Part shown: positions 18,236 to 28,020 of the stretch, piece after piece
How positions within the stretch are numbered: the stretch's first letter is position 1
Layout of the letters: each line of letters begins with the position of its first letter
NCBI GenBank assembly: GCA_029246285.1
Contig: JAQWNW010000069.1
Coordinates: forward strand, 1-64,000
Length of the DNA: 64,000 bases
Source of the DNA: Paracoccaceae bacterium
GTDB taxonomy: Bacteria > Pseudomonadota > Alphaproteobacteria > Rhodobacterales > Rhodobacteraceae
Direction: 5' to 3'
Notes under the pieces: model-generated
What the model saw: only the letters and a program-made list of their open reading frames with translations
Databases searched by the model: none
What the model was told of the DNA's origin: nothing
Program-made: the position numbers and the translations under genes

Positions 18236-19054
18236 TTCAGTAATTTCACACCAATAGTCAGGAAAATGTTTTTTCACATTTTTGAACGCTATTTTAGAAT
18301 TTTTTGAATTATCAAATAAACCAAAACAAGTAGTTCCGGAACCTGACATCTGCACGTAATTTACCCCACTTTGGGTTTTTAAAAAATTGATTATCTTTTT
18401 TATTTCAGGTTCATGATAAATCGCATTATGAAGTAAATCATTCCTTAGGAATTTTAAATGATTAAAAAATATATCTGGAGATTTGGTTCCAAGAAATACT
18501 GGCATTTCTGTGTTATTTTTATTTTCTAAGCTATTAAAAATTTCTATTGTGGATAAGCCAGTCTTTGGTTTTACTAAAATAATTTGTAAATTTTCTGGTA
18601 TTTCAACCGGAGTAATTTTTTCTCCAATACCTTTCATAATGGCTGGCTTGCTTTTGAGACAGACGGGGACATCTGCGCCAAGAGTTTCTGAGTAGTTTGG
18701 TATTGGAATTTTCCACAATTTTGATAATGAGCGCAAAGTTGCAGCCGCGTCTGCGGATCCCCCTCCAAGACCAGCTTGTACCGGTAAATTTTTTGTCAAT
18801 CTTATGTGGGCTGTCCCTTCAGGTGATAAAAATTTTGCCGCTTTTATTACAATGTTAGTTGCGTCTCTAGGTACTGCATGCGCAAATGGACCTGAAACAG
18901 AAAGCTTCAATTCGTTACTAAAAGTAACTTCAATTCTATCTTTGATGTTTGCAAATGTAACTAAGCTTTCTAAGTTATGATATCCATTCGACAAAACTCC
19001 CGTGACATGTAGGCCTAGATTAATTTTCGCACGCGCAGAAGCCTCAATCTTCAT
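18221..19054 (-). CDS. ispE: 4-diphosphocytidyl-2-C-methyl-D-erythritol kinase
   Basis: GHMP kinase of the MEP isoprenoid pathway, 277 residues. The N-terminus ASARAKINLGLHV holds the substrate Lys10, the glycine-rich ATP loop LPVQAGLGGGSADAAA is at 90-105, and the C-terminal QMSGSGTTCFGLF is motif 3. It supplies precursors for the neighbouring polyprenyl synthase. Its start lies inside the last 11 bases of the TPR gene, suggesting coupled translation, and its end overlaps ispB on the other strand. Confidence 0.93.
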   Translation of the reverse strand: MKIEASARAKINLGLHVTGVLSNGYHNLESLVTFANIKDRIEVTFSNELKLSVSGPFAHAVPRDATNIVIKAAKFLSPEGTAHIRLTKNLPVQAGLGGGSADAAATLRSLSKLWKIPIPNYSETLGADVPVCLKSKPAIMKGIGEKITPVEIPENLQIILVKPKTGLSTIEIFNSLENKNNTEMPVFLGTKSPDIFFNHLKFLRNDLLHNAIYHEPEIKKIINFLKTQSGVNYVQMSGSGTTCFGLFDNSKNSKIAFKNVKKHFPDYWCEITESINS

Positions 19055-20738
19055 TAATAGAAGCCTTCAAATTTTCTTCTGAGATTAGTACAGCATCGAG
19101 GCCAATATCTAATTTTTTATAGATTCTCTCTGCATCTTTCTTTTCTGGATCAAAACTAAGGGCGCGGTGCCATTGGAAGCGGGCTTCATTGCGACGGTTA
19201 ACGGCCCAGTACACATCTCCTAAATGATCATTTATAATTGGATCCAAAGGCATTAGCTCCACCGCCCTCTCCATGTGCATGACTGCTTCAGAATATTTTC
19301 CTAGGCGATATAGTGCCCAGCCGAGACTATCGGTAATATAACCATCATCTGGTTGTTTCTCTACTGCACGTTTAATCAATTGAAGGGCTTCGTCTAAGTG
19401 AACTCCTTTTTCAACAAGAGAATAACCGAAATAATTTAACAGAGATGGTTGGTTAGGATGTATTTTTAGGGCAATTCTAAAATCTTTTTCTGCCAGTGAC
19501 CAATTTCCCAAACGTTCATAACATATTCCTCTAGCATAATATTCAAACCAGCTCTCTAAGTTTTGTTCTCGTAAGAAATTAATGGATTTTGTATACGAAA
19601 TTACTGCCTCAGAGAATTTTAAGCTCCTTCGTAATGTATTTCCTAGAGTAGTTTGTAATTCCAAATTACTTAGATTGGATTTTGTTAAAGCCTTTAAAAC
19701 CTCAATAGCTGCGTCTTCTTTACCTTGCATGAACAGAGCATTTGCACGACCAACTTCAGCATTGATGTATTTTATATGATCTAACGGTATTTTAGCGTAG
19801 TTTTCTATAGCAAGTTCATATTGTTTCAATTTGACCAGATTTTCCGAAATTAATAAAATATTTTCGGGATTTTTATTATCAATATGATTAACTAATTGGG
19901 CGTATATAAGTGATAGTGAGTAATCATCTTCTTTATTTATAGCGTTTGCTATAGTGTATAGCGCTAATGCAGCGCCTTCTTTTGGTGATGACAAATAATC
20001 AAAACTAACAGGTGCTCCTGCATCAATGGCTCTCCTTAGTTTTGACATCTTATTATTTTCATTGCCTACTAAGAATTTATCTAACATTTTAACAGCTTCT
20101 TTGTTCTTTCCTAATTGAGCCATTATTTGGGCATGAGCAATTGCCATTTCCCGCCTATCTATTGATGCTCCGTTAGATGTTTTTGAAAGGACAAGGTCAG
20201 CTTTTTCAAAGTTGCCTACCAAGGCTAAAGCCAAGCCCAGATGATTTTGTGAGATATATCCCAAACGTTTAGCGTGCTCTGAGTTCTCAAAATAATCTAA
20301 ACCTTTCTCAATATTACCTGAACCTATTTCTATCCAACCCGTAAGTATAGTTTTTAAGAAAAAATTAAATTGATCTGGTTTTTCGAGTAACGATTTTGCT
20401 TTCTTGAAGTTTTCATTTTTAATTTCATCAGCAAGTATCATTAATGATGAGATTGGATTATCTGATCCTAGTTTGATTAAGTTTTTTGAATATAATTTAG
20501 CCTTATCAAATTTTCCGCTGCTAATACTTGATCTTATCGCACCTAGTAGAAGCTTCGGGTTAGAAGGTTCTATTTTTAAACCGTTACTATAGAATTGGGA
20601 AGCTGATATAAAATCAAATTTTTTCTCAGCATGGATTGCTGACAAATAAGAGCCAGCATGACTTTCTGCCGAAGCATTAGATAAATTTGTTAACCAGAAT
20701 ACCAATAGGTAGACGGAATAAATTGTGAATGACTTCAA
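19044..20738 (-). CDS. TPR-repeat protein, exported
   Basis: A 564-residue protein with a Sec-type signal (about 1-24, ending NASA) and tetratricopeptide repeats over most of its length, clearest at about 350-530 (for example NYFGYSLVEKG, DSLGWALYRLG, DHLGDVYWAVN). TPR arrays are protein-protein scaffolds; alphaproteobacterial genes of this kind lie upstream of ispE and are thought to act at the cell envelope. The specific partner is unknown. The gene overlaps ispE by 11 bases and follows ETF-QO by 93 bases on the same strand. Confidence 0.78.
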   Translation of the reverse strand: MKSFTIYSVYLLVFWLTNLSNASAESHAGSYLSAIHAEKKFDFISASQFYSNGLKIEPSNPKLLLGAIRSSISSGKFDKAKLYSKNLIKLGSDNPISSLMILADEIKNENFKKAKSLLEKPDQFNFFLKTILTGWIEIGSGNIEKGLDYFENSEHAKRLGYISQNHLGLALALVGNFEKADLVLSKTSNGASIDRREMAIAHAQIMAQLGKNKEAVKMLDKFLVGNENNKMSKLRRAIDAGAPVSFDYLSSPKEGAALALYTIANAINKEDDYSLSLIYAQLVNHIDNKNPENILLISENLVKLKQYELAIENYAKIPLDHIKYINAEVGRANALFMQGKEDAAIEVLKALTKSNLSNLELQTTLGNTLRRSLKFSEAVISYTKSINFLREQNLESWFEYYARGICYERLGNWSLAEKDFRIALKIHPNQPSLLNYFGYSLVEKGVHLDEALQLIKRAVEKQPDDGYITDSLGWALYRLGKYSEAVMHMERAVELMPLDPIINDHLGDVYWAVNRRNEARFQWHRALSFDPEKKDAERIYKKLDIGLDAVLISEENLKASINED

Positions 20739-20831
20739 AACTAGACCCTACATTTATAATAATAAGAAGTAGCGCTCTAATTATATCAAATCAACAATAT
20801 TGTTTAATTTAAATAATATACCATAGGTTAA

Positions 20832-22487
20832 TTACATATTAGGATAATTGGGGCCTTCTCCTCCTTGTGGAGTAACCCATGTAATATTTTGACTTGGATC
20901 CTTTATATCGCAAGTTTTACAATGAACACAGTTTTGCGAGTTAATTTGAAATATTGGATCAGATCCATTTTCTGTTTTTACGATTTCATAAACCCCAGCC
21001 GGACAATATCTTTGCGCAGGTTCATCAAATTTTGGCAGATTGACCCCAACTGGAACTGTATTATCCCTTAATTGTAAATGACAAGGTTGCTCTTCCTCAT
21101 GATTTGTAGCTGAGAAGCTAATATTAGTTAGGCGATCAAAACTTATTTCCCCATCTGGGCGGGGATAATTTAGTATTTTGTGTTTAGAGGCCTCTTCAGT
21201 TGACTCAGCATCATTTTTTCCGTGCTTCAATGTACCAAGGGGGTTCCAACCAGTTAGATTTGCAACCCACATATCAAAACCGCCTATTATAAGTGATGGC
21301 AGTAAACCAAATTTTGACCATAAGGGTTTCACATTTCTCACTCTTTTTAAATCTTTAGCAATTGGCCCAGAAAGTAATTTTGCTTCGTACTCTTCTAGTT
21401 CATCGCCGTATCTACCTGATTGAATAGCATTTGCTGCAGCTTCTGCAGCAAATATGCCTGATAACATGGCGTTATGATTTCCTTTTATTCTAGGAACGTT
21501 AACTAATCCTGCAGAACATCCTAATAATGCACCACCGGGAAAGGTGACTTTTGGGATAGATTGCCAACCGCCTTCAGTTATTGCGCGAGCGCCATAGGCG
21601 ACCCTTTTTCCACCTTCTAATAATTTTTTAATTTTCGGATGATGTTTAAATCTTTGAAATTCCATGTATGGAAACAAGTGTGGATTCTTATAATTTAGGT
21701 GAACGACAAACCCGACATATATTTGATTGTTATCAAGATGGTAAATGAAGGATCCACCACCAGCATTATTGCCTAAAGGCCAGCCCATTGTGTGAGTTAC
21801 AGTACCTTCTTCATGGTTTTCAGGAGAGATTTCCCATATTTCTTTCATACCGAGGCCGAATTTTGGAACATCTGAATTGCTATCCAATGCATATTTTTCT
21901 ATTACTTGCTTGGATAAAGATCCTCTGACCCCCTCTGATAGAAATACGTATTTTCCTAATAATTTCATACCAGGTTCATAACTGTCACTTACCGATCCAT
22001 CTTTATTTTTGCCAAATTCACCTGCTATCACTCCAGTTATTTCATTTTGTTCTCCAAATACTAAATCTGAGCATGCCATACCTGGAAAAATTTCAACCCC
22101 AAGTTCCTCGGCTTGCTCTGCCATCCATCGGCAAACGTTCCCCATTGATACAATATAATTTCCATGATTATTCATTAATGGAGGCATCGGAAAATTAGGT
22201 ATTCTTATACTACCAGCTGCCCCTAAAATAAGAAAATTATCTTTTTTTACTGGTACGTTTATAGGTGCACCTTTTTCTTTCCAGTCAGGTATAAGTAAAT
22301 CTAATCCACAAGTGTCTAGAACAGCCCCTGATAGTATGTGAGCACCAACTTCAGAACCTTTTTCAAGAACTACTACTCTTAGGTTTGTATCAATTTGCTT
22401 TAATCGTATAGCTGCTGATAAGCCAGCTGGGCCAGCTCCAACTATTACTACGTCATAATCCATACTTTCGCGTTCGATTTCAGACAT
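20832..22487 (-). CDS. etfD: Electron transfer flavoprotein-ubiquinone oxidoreductase
   Basis: Membrane-associated flavo-iron-sulfur enzyme that passes electrons from ETF (reduced by acyl-CoA and methylamine dehydrogenases) to ubiquinone. The FAD motif VIVGAGPAGLSAA is at 14-26 and the C-terminal 4Fe-4S cluster lies in CPAGVY and NCVHCKTCDIKDP, with the typical end GGEGPNYPNM. The 551 residues fit. It gives the electron outlet needed by the acyl-CoA dehydrogenase encoded at 38.8-39.9 kb. It is divergent from greA over 231 bases. Confidence 0.95.
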   Translation of the reverse strand: MSEIERESMDYDVVIVGAGPAGLSAAIRLKQIDTNLRVVVLEKGSEVGAHILSGAVLDTCGLDLLIPDWKEKGAPINVPVKKDNFLILGAAGSIRIPNFPMPPLMNNHGNYIVSMGNVCRWMAEQAEELGVEIFPGMACSDLVFGEQNEITGVIAGEFGKNKDGSVSDSYEPGMKLLGKYVFLSEGVRGSLSKQVIEKYALDSNSDVPKFGLGMKEIWEISPENHEEGTVTHTMGWPLGNNAGGGSFIYHLDNNQIYVGFVVHLNYKNPHLFPYMEFQRFKHHPKIKKLLEGGKRVAYGARAITEGGWQSIPKVTFPGGALLGCSAGLVNVPRIKGNHNAMLSGIFAAEAAANAIQSGRYGDELEEYEAKLLSGPIAKDLKRVRNVKPLWSKFGLLPSLIIGGFDMWVANLTGWNPLGTLKHGKNDAESTEEASKHKILNYPRPDGEISFDRLTNISFSATNHEEEQPCHLQLRDNTVPVGVNLPKFDEPAQRYCPAGVYEIVKTENGSDPIFQINSQNCVHCKTCDIKDPSQNITWVTPQGGEGPNYPNM

Positions 22488-22650
22488 TTGTTTTAACCTT
22501 CTCTAAAATTCAAAGTATTTATTTTGCTTAATTAAGCAGTAGAATAATATTGGATATAACTCCAATAAATATATTGCTTCAACAAGTCGCATCTATAACA
22601 TTATAAATATATATCAGAAATTTGTAATGTTATTGATTTTAAGCGTTAGC

Positions 22651-22679
22651 TTGACTTTAAAGACAATGCAAATGATAAA
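22651..22679 (+). promoter_or_regulatory. Probable sigma-70 promoter for greA
   Basis: TTGACT at 22651-22656 and GATAAA at 22674-22679 are 17 bases apart, giving five of six and four of six matches to the consensus, and lie about 40 bases before the greA start. The same intergenic region also serves leftward etfD. Confidence 0.45.
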
Positions 22680-22718
22680 ATAAAGGTATTATATAAATTT
22701 AGGAAGTTAGTTTTAATC

Positions 22719-23189
22719 ATGGAAAAAATCCCTATGACAGTGTCTGGTTACACCGATTTGGACATGGAACTCAAAAAATTACGTAGTTCAGAGCGACCTG
22801 AGATAATTAAGGCAATAGCAGAGGCCAGAGAGCATGGAGATTTATCTGAAAATGCTGAGTACCATTCAGCTCGCGAAAAACAGAGTTTTATAGAGGGCAG
22901 GATAAAGGAATTAGAATCTTTAATTGGATTAGCAGAGATTATAGATGTTTCTAAACTATCAGGGCCAATAAAATTTGGAGCTACTGTCACGCTTATTGAT
23001 GAAGATACTGAGATTGAAATTACTTATAAATTTGTTGGTGAGTTTGAAGCTGATTTAGAAAAAAATCTTCTTAACATTAAGTCTCCGTTAGCTAGGGCGT
23101 TAATAGGAAAAGATGTTGGTGATAGTGTGGATGTGAAAACTCCGGGTGGGCTAAGGAGTTATGAAGTTATTAAGGTAGATTATGTCTAA
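22719..23189 (+). CDS. greA: Transcription elongation factor GreA
   Basis: Rescues backtracked RNA polymerase by stimulating transcript cleavage. It has 156 residues with the N-terminal coiled coil carrying the acidic tip ([20 protein letters not shown] near 40-59, holding the key Asp and Glu) and a C-terminal FKBP-like domain ending [14 protein letters not shown]. An AGGAAG site precedes the ATG. It overlaps the following unknown gene by 8 bases. Confidence 0.96.
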   Translation: MEKIPMTVSGYTDLDMELKKLRSSERPEIIKAIAEAREHGDLSENAEYHSAREKQSFIEGRIKELESLIGLAEIIDVSKLSGPIKFGATVTLIDEDTEIEITYKFVGEFEADLEKNLLNIKSPLARALIGKDVGDSVDVKTPGGLRSYEVIKVDYV

Positions 23190-24240
23190 ACTTAATCAGT
23201 TACATAATAAAATTCCTGAAAGATTTTCAGATTCGAAATTAGATCTTGGGATTTATGGGAAAGAAAATAATTCCAATTCAACAATTATCGATATTAGTAC
23301 AATATTTATAAGTATAGTGTGGGTAGTTTTCAGTATATTTTTTCTTACCTTTGGAGAGAATCAGACAGATGGAGATGTGGATAAAGTAAATTTTTTACTT
23401 AATTGCTTGGCTGTTTTTATCCCGGTTGTTGTTATTGTAACATTTTCGATCGTTCTAAAAATGTCTGGAAAATTAAAGGGTGAAGTGCTGAAGCTTCAAA
23501 CAGAAATTGATGCGATGCGAAGAACATATGTTACTCAACAGCAAGTTTCTGGCTTAACAATAAAGCCGGGTATCGAGAAAAAGATAAATGAAATTGAAGC
23601 AGCGCAAAAGAAAACCGAAAATGAGGTCGCAAAATTTTCCACCAGACGAGAAATAAATGAGCATTCTGATAAAAAGGCTGCAATATCTAAAAGTGAAGCA
23701 ACCTTTAAAAATGATGAACCGCCTTTACCTCTTGGGGTTAAAGAGTACGACGTTGGTGGTTCAGATTTATCTATTTTGATTGGCGATTTTATAAAAGCAG
23801 CTGATTTACCAAATAGTCCTAATGACAAGGAAGGCTTAGATGCGCTTAGGAAGGCTTTAGAGGATCGAGATTTAGCTAAACTTTTAAATGCTACCCAGGA
23901 TACTCTTCAAATTCTATCTAAAGAGGGAATTTATTTAGATGTCTTAGATGTTAAGCCAGGTGATGTTAAATTATGGCGTGATTTCGGAAAAGGAAAAAGA
24001 GGAAAATCACTTTCTGGTATTGTTCGTTTTTCTGAGGATGAAGTTATGGAGAAAGTAAATATGAGGTTTCGTACCGATACAGTATTTAAAGATGTTGTGC
24101 ATCATTTTTTGAGGCAATTTGATAGTGTATTTACAGAGTTTAATAATAATGCCTCTGATGATGATATTGCAAATTTCTCAAATACAAGAACAGCTATAAC
24201 ATTCTTAATTTTGGCAAGTGTTGCAGGAACTTTTGACTAA
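23182..24240 (+). CDS. Conserved membrane protein of unknown function, greA-linked
   Basis: I do not recognise a named family. The 352-residue protein has two hydrophobic helices near 36-58 and 69-92, then a charged coiled-coil-like segment (about 95-160: [15 protein letters not shown] and [18 protein letters not shown]), a linker, and a soluble C-terminal domain (about 190-352) that contains [19 protein letters not shown]. The layout suggests an inner-membrane anchor with a cytoplasmic alpha-helical domain. The gene overlaps greA by 8 bases, so expression is probably coupled to it. It may be an alphaproteobacterial scaffold protein, but this is a guess. Confidence 0.7.
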   Translation: MSKLNQLHNKIPERFSDSKLDLGIYGKENNSNSTIIDISTIFISIVWVVFSIFFLTFGENQTDGDVDKVNFLLNCLAVFIPVVVIVTFSIVLKMSGKLKGEVLKLQTEIDAMRRTYVTQQQVSGLTIKPGIEKKINEIEAAQKKTENEVAKFSTRREINEHSDKKAAISKSEATFKNDEPPLPLGVKEYDVGGSDLSILIGDFIKAADLPNSPNDKEGLDALRKALEDRDLAKLLNATQDTLQILSKEGIYLDVLDVKPGDVKLWRDFGKGKRGKSLSGIVRFSEDEVMEKVNMRFRTDTVFKDVVHHFLRQFDSVFTEFNNNASDDDIANFSNTRTAITFLILASVAGTFD

Positions 24241-24267
24241 CAATATACTATTAAAAAGATAAACAAA

Positions 24268-25137
24268 TTATGATCTCACTAATTCCTCATATTCCTGAGA
24301 AATTGCTTTTGTTAATTTGCCTACGGTAAATTTGTGAGGTCCAATTTGGCCAACAGGTGTTACTTCTGCAGCTGTTCCTGTTAACCAGCATTGTTCAAAA
24401 CCACTTAATTCATTGGGTAGTATATGACGCTCATGAACGCTAATTCCTTTGGCGGTTAAAAGATCAATTACGGTTTGCCGAGTTATTCCATTGAGAAATG
24501 TGTCAGCAAGAGGTGTGTGAACTTTATTGTCCTTAACAAAAAAGATATTCGCACCAGTAGCTTCAGCCACATATCCACGATGGTCGTACATCATGGAGTC
24601 AGAACAACCTTTTGCTTCTGCGTCGTGTTTAGACATGGTACAGATCATATAAAGACCAGAAGCTTTGGCATGACAAGGAATTGTCTCTGGAGATGGTCGT
24701 TTCCATTTTGATATATCTAACTTCGCGCCTTTCATTTTAGCATCACCATAGTATGCCCCCCATTTCCAAACAGCTATAGCCATACGAACGGGATTTGCTG
24801 CTGACGCAACGCCCATATCCGTACCAGAGCCACGCCAGCAGATAACTCTTACATATGCGTCAGATAAGCCACTAATCTTTAATATCTCGTATTTTGCTGC
24901 TTCTATCTCTTCTACATTATAGGGTATTGGCATATCCAACATTTTTCCACTTTCAATTAATCTAGTAGAATGGTTTTTACTTTTAAATATTTTCCCATTA
25001 TAGGCACGTTCGCCTTCAAATACTGAACTAGCATAATGTAACGCATGAGTTAGAATATGTACTTGAGCCTTACGCCATGGAATAATTTCTCCGTCCAACC
25101 AAATAAAGCCATCGCGGTCATCATATGATTTTTCCAT
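24268..25137 (-). CDS. ilvE: Branched-chain amino acid aminotransferase
   Basis: PLP class IV aminotransferase that makes or degrades leucine, isoleucine and valine. The 289 residues include DGEIIPWRKAQVHILTHALHYASSVFEG at the N-terminus with the RxxR-type region, the PLP lysine in ASGLYMICTMSKHDAEAKGC-like segment near 158 and GITRQTVIDL plus TGTAAEVTPV at the C-terminus. It stands alone, divergent from the petP-petR pair over 145 bases, an arrangement also met in Rhodobacter relatives. Confidence 0.92.
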   Translation of the reverse strand: MEKSYDDRDGFIWLDGEIIPWRKAQVHILTHALHYASSVFEGERAYNGKIFKSKNHSTRLIESGKMLDMPIPYNVEEIEAAKYEILKISGLSDAYVRVICWRGSGTDMGVASAANPVRMAIAVWKWGAYYGDAKMKGAKLDISKWKRPSPETIPCHAKASGLYMICTMSKHDAEAKGCSDSMMYDHRGYVAEATGANIFFVKDNKVHTPLADTFLNGITRQTVIDLLTAKGISVHERHILPNELSGFEQCWLTGTAAEVTPVGQIGPHKFTVGKLTKAISQEYEELVRS

Positions 25138-25282
25138 CTTAATGTTCCTGTCTTAAATTTTATCCAAAAGCTATGAAGGGATTAAGCCCAAACTTTTTCA
25201 CCTCAAAGAGTGTAATTTTTGCATTCGAGCCTTGGAAAGTCAATAAGACTGACTTAATGTTGACCTTATTTAGGTGAGAAAA

Positions 25283-25789
25283 ATGAATGATAACAGGTCA
25301 AATCAACAAATTTTATTTCTAACAGATGAGCAACTAAGGTTAGGAATTGAGGCAATGTTTTTTGCTTACAAAGGGTTCACTTCTGATCCGGACAAAATAT
25401 TAGAGAATTATTCTTATGGACGTGCGCATCACCGCGCAATACACTTTATAAATCAATATCCTGAAACAACTGTTAAAAACTTACTGGATATATTGGGTGT
25501 TACCAAGCAGTCTTTAAATAGAGTTCTAAAAACCCTGGTAGATGATGGGCTAGTAAATGTAAGGGTTGGAAAAAATGATAGGCGGAAAAGAAATTTATCA
25601 TTAACAGACAAGGGAAAAATATTAGAAAAAGACTTGTCCACTGCTCAAAGAAATAGGATGCGGTTAGCTTATAAGGCTGCTGGACCAGATGCTGTGTCAG
25701 GTTTTAGGACTGTATTAGACTATATTATAAAGCCAAATTATCCCAAAATTGATGTCAATAATGCGTCAAATGAAATGAAAAGAAAATGA
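25283..25789 (+). CDS. petP: MarR-family regulator, PetP-like
   Basis: Winged-helix DNA-binding regulator, 168 residues. The helix-turn-helix lies near 67-95 (VKNLLDILGVTKQSLNRVLKTL) and the wing contains RVGKNDRRKRNLSLT. I choose the ATG at 25283, which has AGGTGAG before it, over a GTG nine bases upstream. It overlaps the following OmpR-type gene by ATGA. In Rhodobacter capsulatus the homologous PetP-PetR pair is needed for cytochrome bc1 expression and growth; the pairing and order are the same here. Confidence 0.82.
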   Translation: MNDNRSNQQILFLTDEQLRLGIEAMFFAYKGFTSDPDKILENYSYGRAHHRAIHFINQYPETTVKNLLDILGVTKQSLNRVLKTLVDDGLVNVRVGKNDRRKRNLSLTDKGKILEKDLSTAQRNRMRLAYKAAGPDAVSGFRTVLDYIIKPNYPKIDVNNASNEMKRK

Positions 25790-26487
25790 TTGATCAAAAG
25801 GCACATTTGTTACTTATTGATGATGATCAGCGAATATGCCTTTTATTAAAAAAGTTTTTGTGTAAAGCGGGATATCGGGTCACAGTAGCTTATGGTTCTA
25901 TGCAAGCTAGGGAACTTCTAAAGAGTATGCGTTTTGATCTATTAGTTTGTGATGTAATGATGCCTGGCGAAGATGGTATCTCACTAACTAAGTTTGTTAG
26001 AGATTCTTTAAATGTGCCAATTATATTATTAACAGCTAAGAGTGATATAAAAGATCGTATATCTGGTTTAGAAGCGGGATCTGATGATTATATTTCTAAG
26101 CCGTTTGAGCCTCAGGAACTATTACTAAGAATACAGGCAATATTGCGAAGGATTCCAAGCGATAGCAATAAGGTATCTGAAAAAAAATCTGTAAGGATTG
26201 GGGCATTTACATATAAAATAGATCGTAGAGAACTTTGGCATGGGTCGGATTTAATTCGACTGACGACTACTGAAATAATGTTAATGCAAATATTTTCTAA
26301 GAACCCAAACGTTCCTATAGATCGAACAAACCTAGTAGCAGCGCTAGGTAGAGATAGAGGACAAGCTCAAGAGAGAGCTATTGACGTACAAATTACAAGG
26401 TTGAGGAAAAAAATTGAGATTGATGCCAAGTCACCGCGGTATTTGCAAACAGTAAGAAGTGCTGGTTATATGTTTGTTCCAGATTAA
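25786..26487 (+). CDS. petR: OmpR-family response regulator, PetR-like
   Basis: Two-domain response regulator of 233 residues. The receiver domain (about 7-122) has acidic residues at Asp13-Asp14, the phosphorylation site Asp56 (CDVMMP), Thr83 and Lys105. The C-terminal winged-helix (about 138-232) has RAIDVQITRLRKKIE and ends TVRSAGYMFVPD. No histidine kinase is adjacent. In Rhodobacter capsulatus PetR works without an obvious cognate kinase and with PetP. The stop overlaps the convergent mlaC-like gene by four bases. Confidence 0.85.
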   Translation: MIDQKAHLLLIDDDQRICLLLKKFLCKAGYRVTVAYGSMQARELLKSMRFDLLVCDVMMPGEDGISLTKFVRDSLNVPIILLTAKSDIKDRISGLEAGSDDYISKPFEPQELLLRIQAILRRIPSDSNKVSEKKSVRIGAFTYKIDRRELWHGSDLIRLTTTEIMLMQIFSKNPNVPIDRTNLVAALGRDRGQAQERAIDVQITRLRKKIEIDAKSPRYLQTVRSAGYMFVPD

Positions 26488-27074
26488 TTAGTTTCCCACA
26501 AATGCGTTATTAATTGATTTATATTTCCTTTTCTTTTGTCTAACATAGCACCAATCTCAGTTTTTTCTGAAGAGCTAACATTTATTCCTTCAATAAATAG
26601 ATTAAACATTTTAGGCGTACCATCTTTACTTGCGACAAGCCATCTAACTTCAAAGGGAGCTTGATTATTCAACTCTACAATAGAAATTACCTCAAAAACT
26701 GAGTTTACTTTTCTCGATTTAGTCACGGTGATAACTCCACCAAGAAATTCCCTAAAACGTTTACCATATTTTATACTGAGGTAGTGCTCAAATGCTTTTT
26801 GGAAATCCTGCCGCTGTCTGATCGATGCCCGACGCCAATCAATACCTAATACTTTTTGTGCCATAATTTTTGTATCACCATATTTGGTAAGTATGGTTTT
26901 AAAATCTAGATACATATATGTGGGGGGTTTATTTGAATTAATTATTGTATTTATATCCTCTACTAGAGAGGTAATTAAGTTGTTTGCCTGTTTGGTTGTT
27001 AAGGCATGTGCTTCATAGGAAATAAATAATAATGATAAAAAACAAAACGCAAAGATTTTTTTAATCTGAAGCAT
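26484..27074 (-). CDS. mlaC: MlaC/Ttg2D-like phospholipid-binding periplasmic protein
   Basis: Periplasmic lipid chaperone that carries phospholipid between MlaA in the outer membrane and the inner-membrane MlaFEDB transporter. The start at 27074 (MLQIKKIFAF) gives a signal peptide ending near SYEAHA and about 196 residues; a longer frame reaches 27092. The family shows LGIDWRRASIRQRQDFQKAFEHYL and the late WLVASKDGTPKMFNLFIEGIN. It follows mlaA with a short overlap, so the two are co-transcribed. The Mla permease genes are not in this window. Confidence 0.85.
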   Translation of the reverse strand: MLQIKKIFAFCFLSLLFISYEAHALTTKQANNLITSLVEDINTIINSNKPPTYMYLDFKTILTKYGDTKIMAQKVLGIDWRRASIRQRQDFQKAFEHYLSIKYGKRFREFLGGVITVTKSRKVNSVFEVISIVELNNQAPFEVRWLVASKDGTPKMFNLFIEGINVSSSEKTEIGAMLDKRKGNINQLITHLWETN

Positions 27075-27801
27075 AAGGATCCTCATAAACACCAGGTTCT
27101 AATTTACCTTCAAGACTAAATCTCATTCGCTCAAGATAAATTTGTCTACTTTGGGCGTAGCTGTCATCACTATCGTATAGTACGCCTTCTATCGCATCAG
27201 CATATTTATGTCTTTTACCCATTAAATCTAATACTTTAGCGCTAATTGGTATAACCTCCCGAGCTCCGGTAAAGACTCCTTGATAAGGATTAACTGCAAA
27301 GTTTAGAATTAAACCTGCGGCACTTCTTTCGGTATTCGAACTAAAAAATGGCAACTCTGTGTAAGCACCTTCACCCATACCATAAGTGTATAAGGTTTCG
27401 TTGAAGTTGGTATTTTTCCCATAAATTTGAAGACTGGAAGCGACATCGAATATCCCTAAGAATCCGACTGAGGAGTTTATTAAAAATCGCCCAGTATTTT
27501 TTGAAACCCCTTCAAAATCTAATTGTAGTAATCCATTTAGTATCATAACGGGTATTTCTAGATTAGATGAAAAATTTGATACTCCAGTTACAACTGGTTT
27601 GGGTATAATAGCCACATACGTATCTGATGCCGGCTTTAATATAGCTTTATCCAAACCTTTGTTGAAAGCATGTGTTTTTCTGTTTGTTTTTTCATAAGGA
27701 TCGAAAATAACGGCGCCAGAAGTATTAGCTGTACATCCTGTTAGAGCGATACCTGCTAAAAGGGCTAACGTACAAAGAGTAATTTTAATTCTCGAATTCA
27801 T
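27061..27801 (-). CDS. mlaA: MlaA/VacJ outer-membrane lipoprotein
   Basis: Outer-membrane lipoprotein that removes misplaced phospholipid from the outer leaflet together with MlaC. The lipobox LTGC places the lipid on Cys23, followed by the hallmark DPYEKTNRKTHAFNKGLD near 34-51 and the domain through SSVGFLGIFDVAS to GMGEGAY. The 246 residues are normal. The overlapping mlaC gene downstream supports the role. The gene is divergent from the RidA gene across 219 bases that show no further feature. Confidence 0.92.
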   Translation of the reverse strand: MNSRIKITLCTLALLAGIALTGCTANTSGAVIFDPYEKTNRKTHAFNKGLDKAILKPASDTYVAIIPKPVVTGVSNFSSNLEIPVMILNGLLQLDFEGVSKNTGRFLINSSVGFLGIFDVASSLQIYGKNTNFNETLYTYGMGEGAYTELPFFSSNTERSAAGLILNFAVNPYQGVFTGAREVIPISAKVLDLMGKRHKYADAIEGVLYDSDDSYAQSRQIYLERMRFSLEGKLEPGVYEDPYASD

Positions 27802-28020
27802 ACTTTACGACTTACTTCCATTTTTTTTATTATCAAGGCTGTAAGTTTAAAAGAAAAGAAAAATGTACCTAAAATTCACAGATTATTTTGATAAAGCTAT
27901 TAAGTGTGGTAATTTGCCAAAAAATATAAATCGCTGTTCACAATAATCTTAATGACTTATATTATTAAACGTAAAGATAGAACCTAGCGCAATTTAATGA
28001 TTTTGAGTAAAAGGATGACA

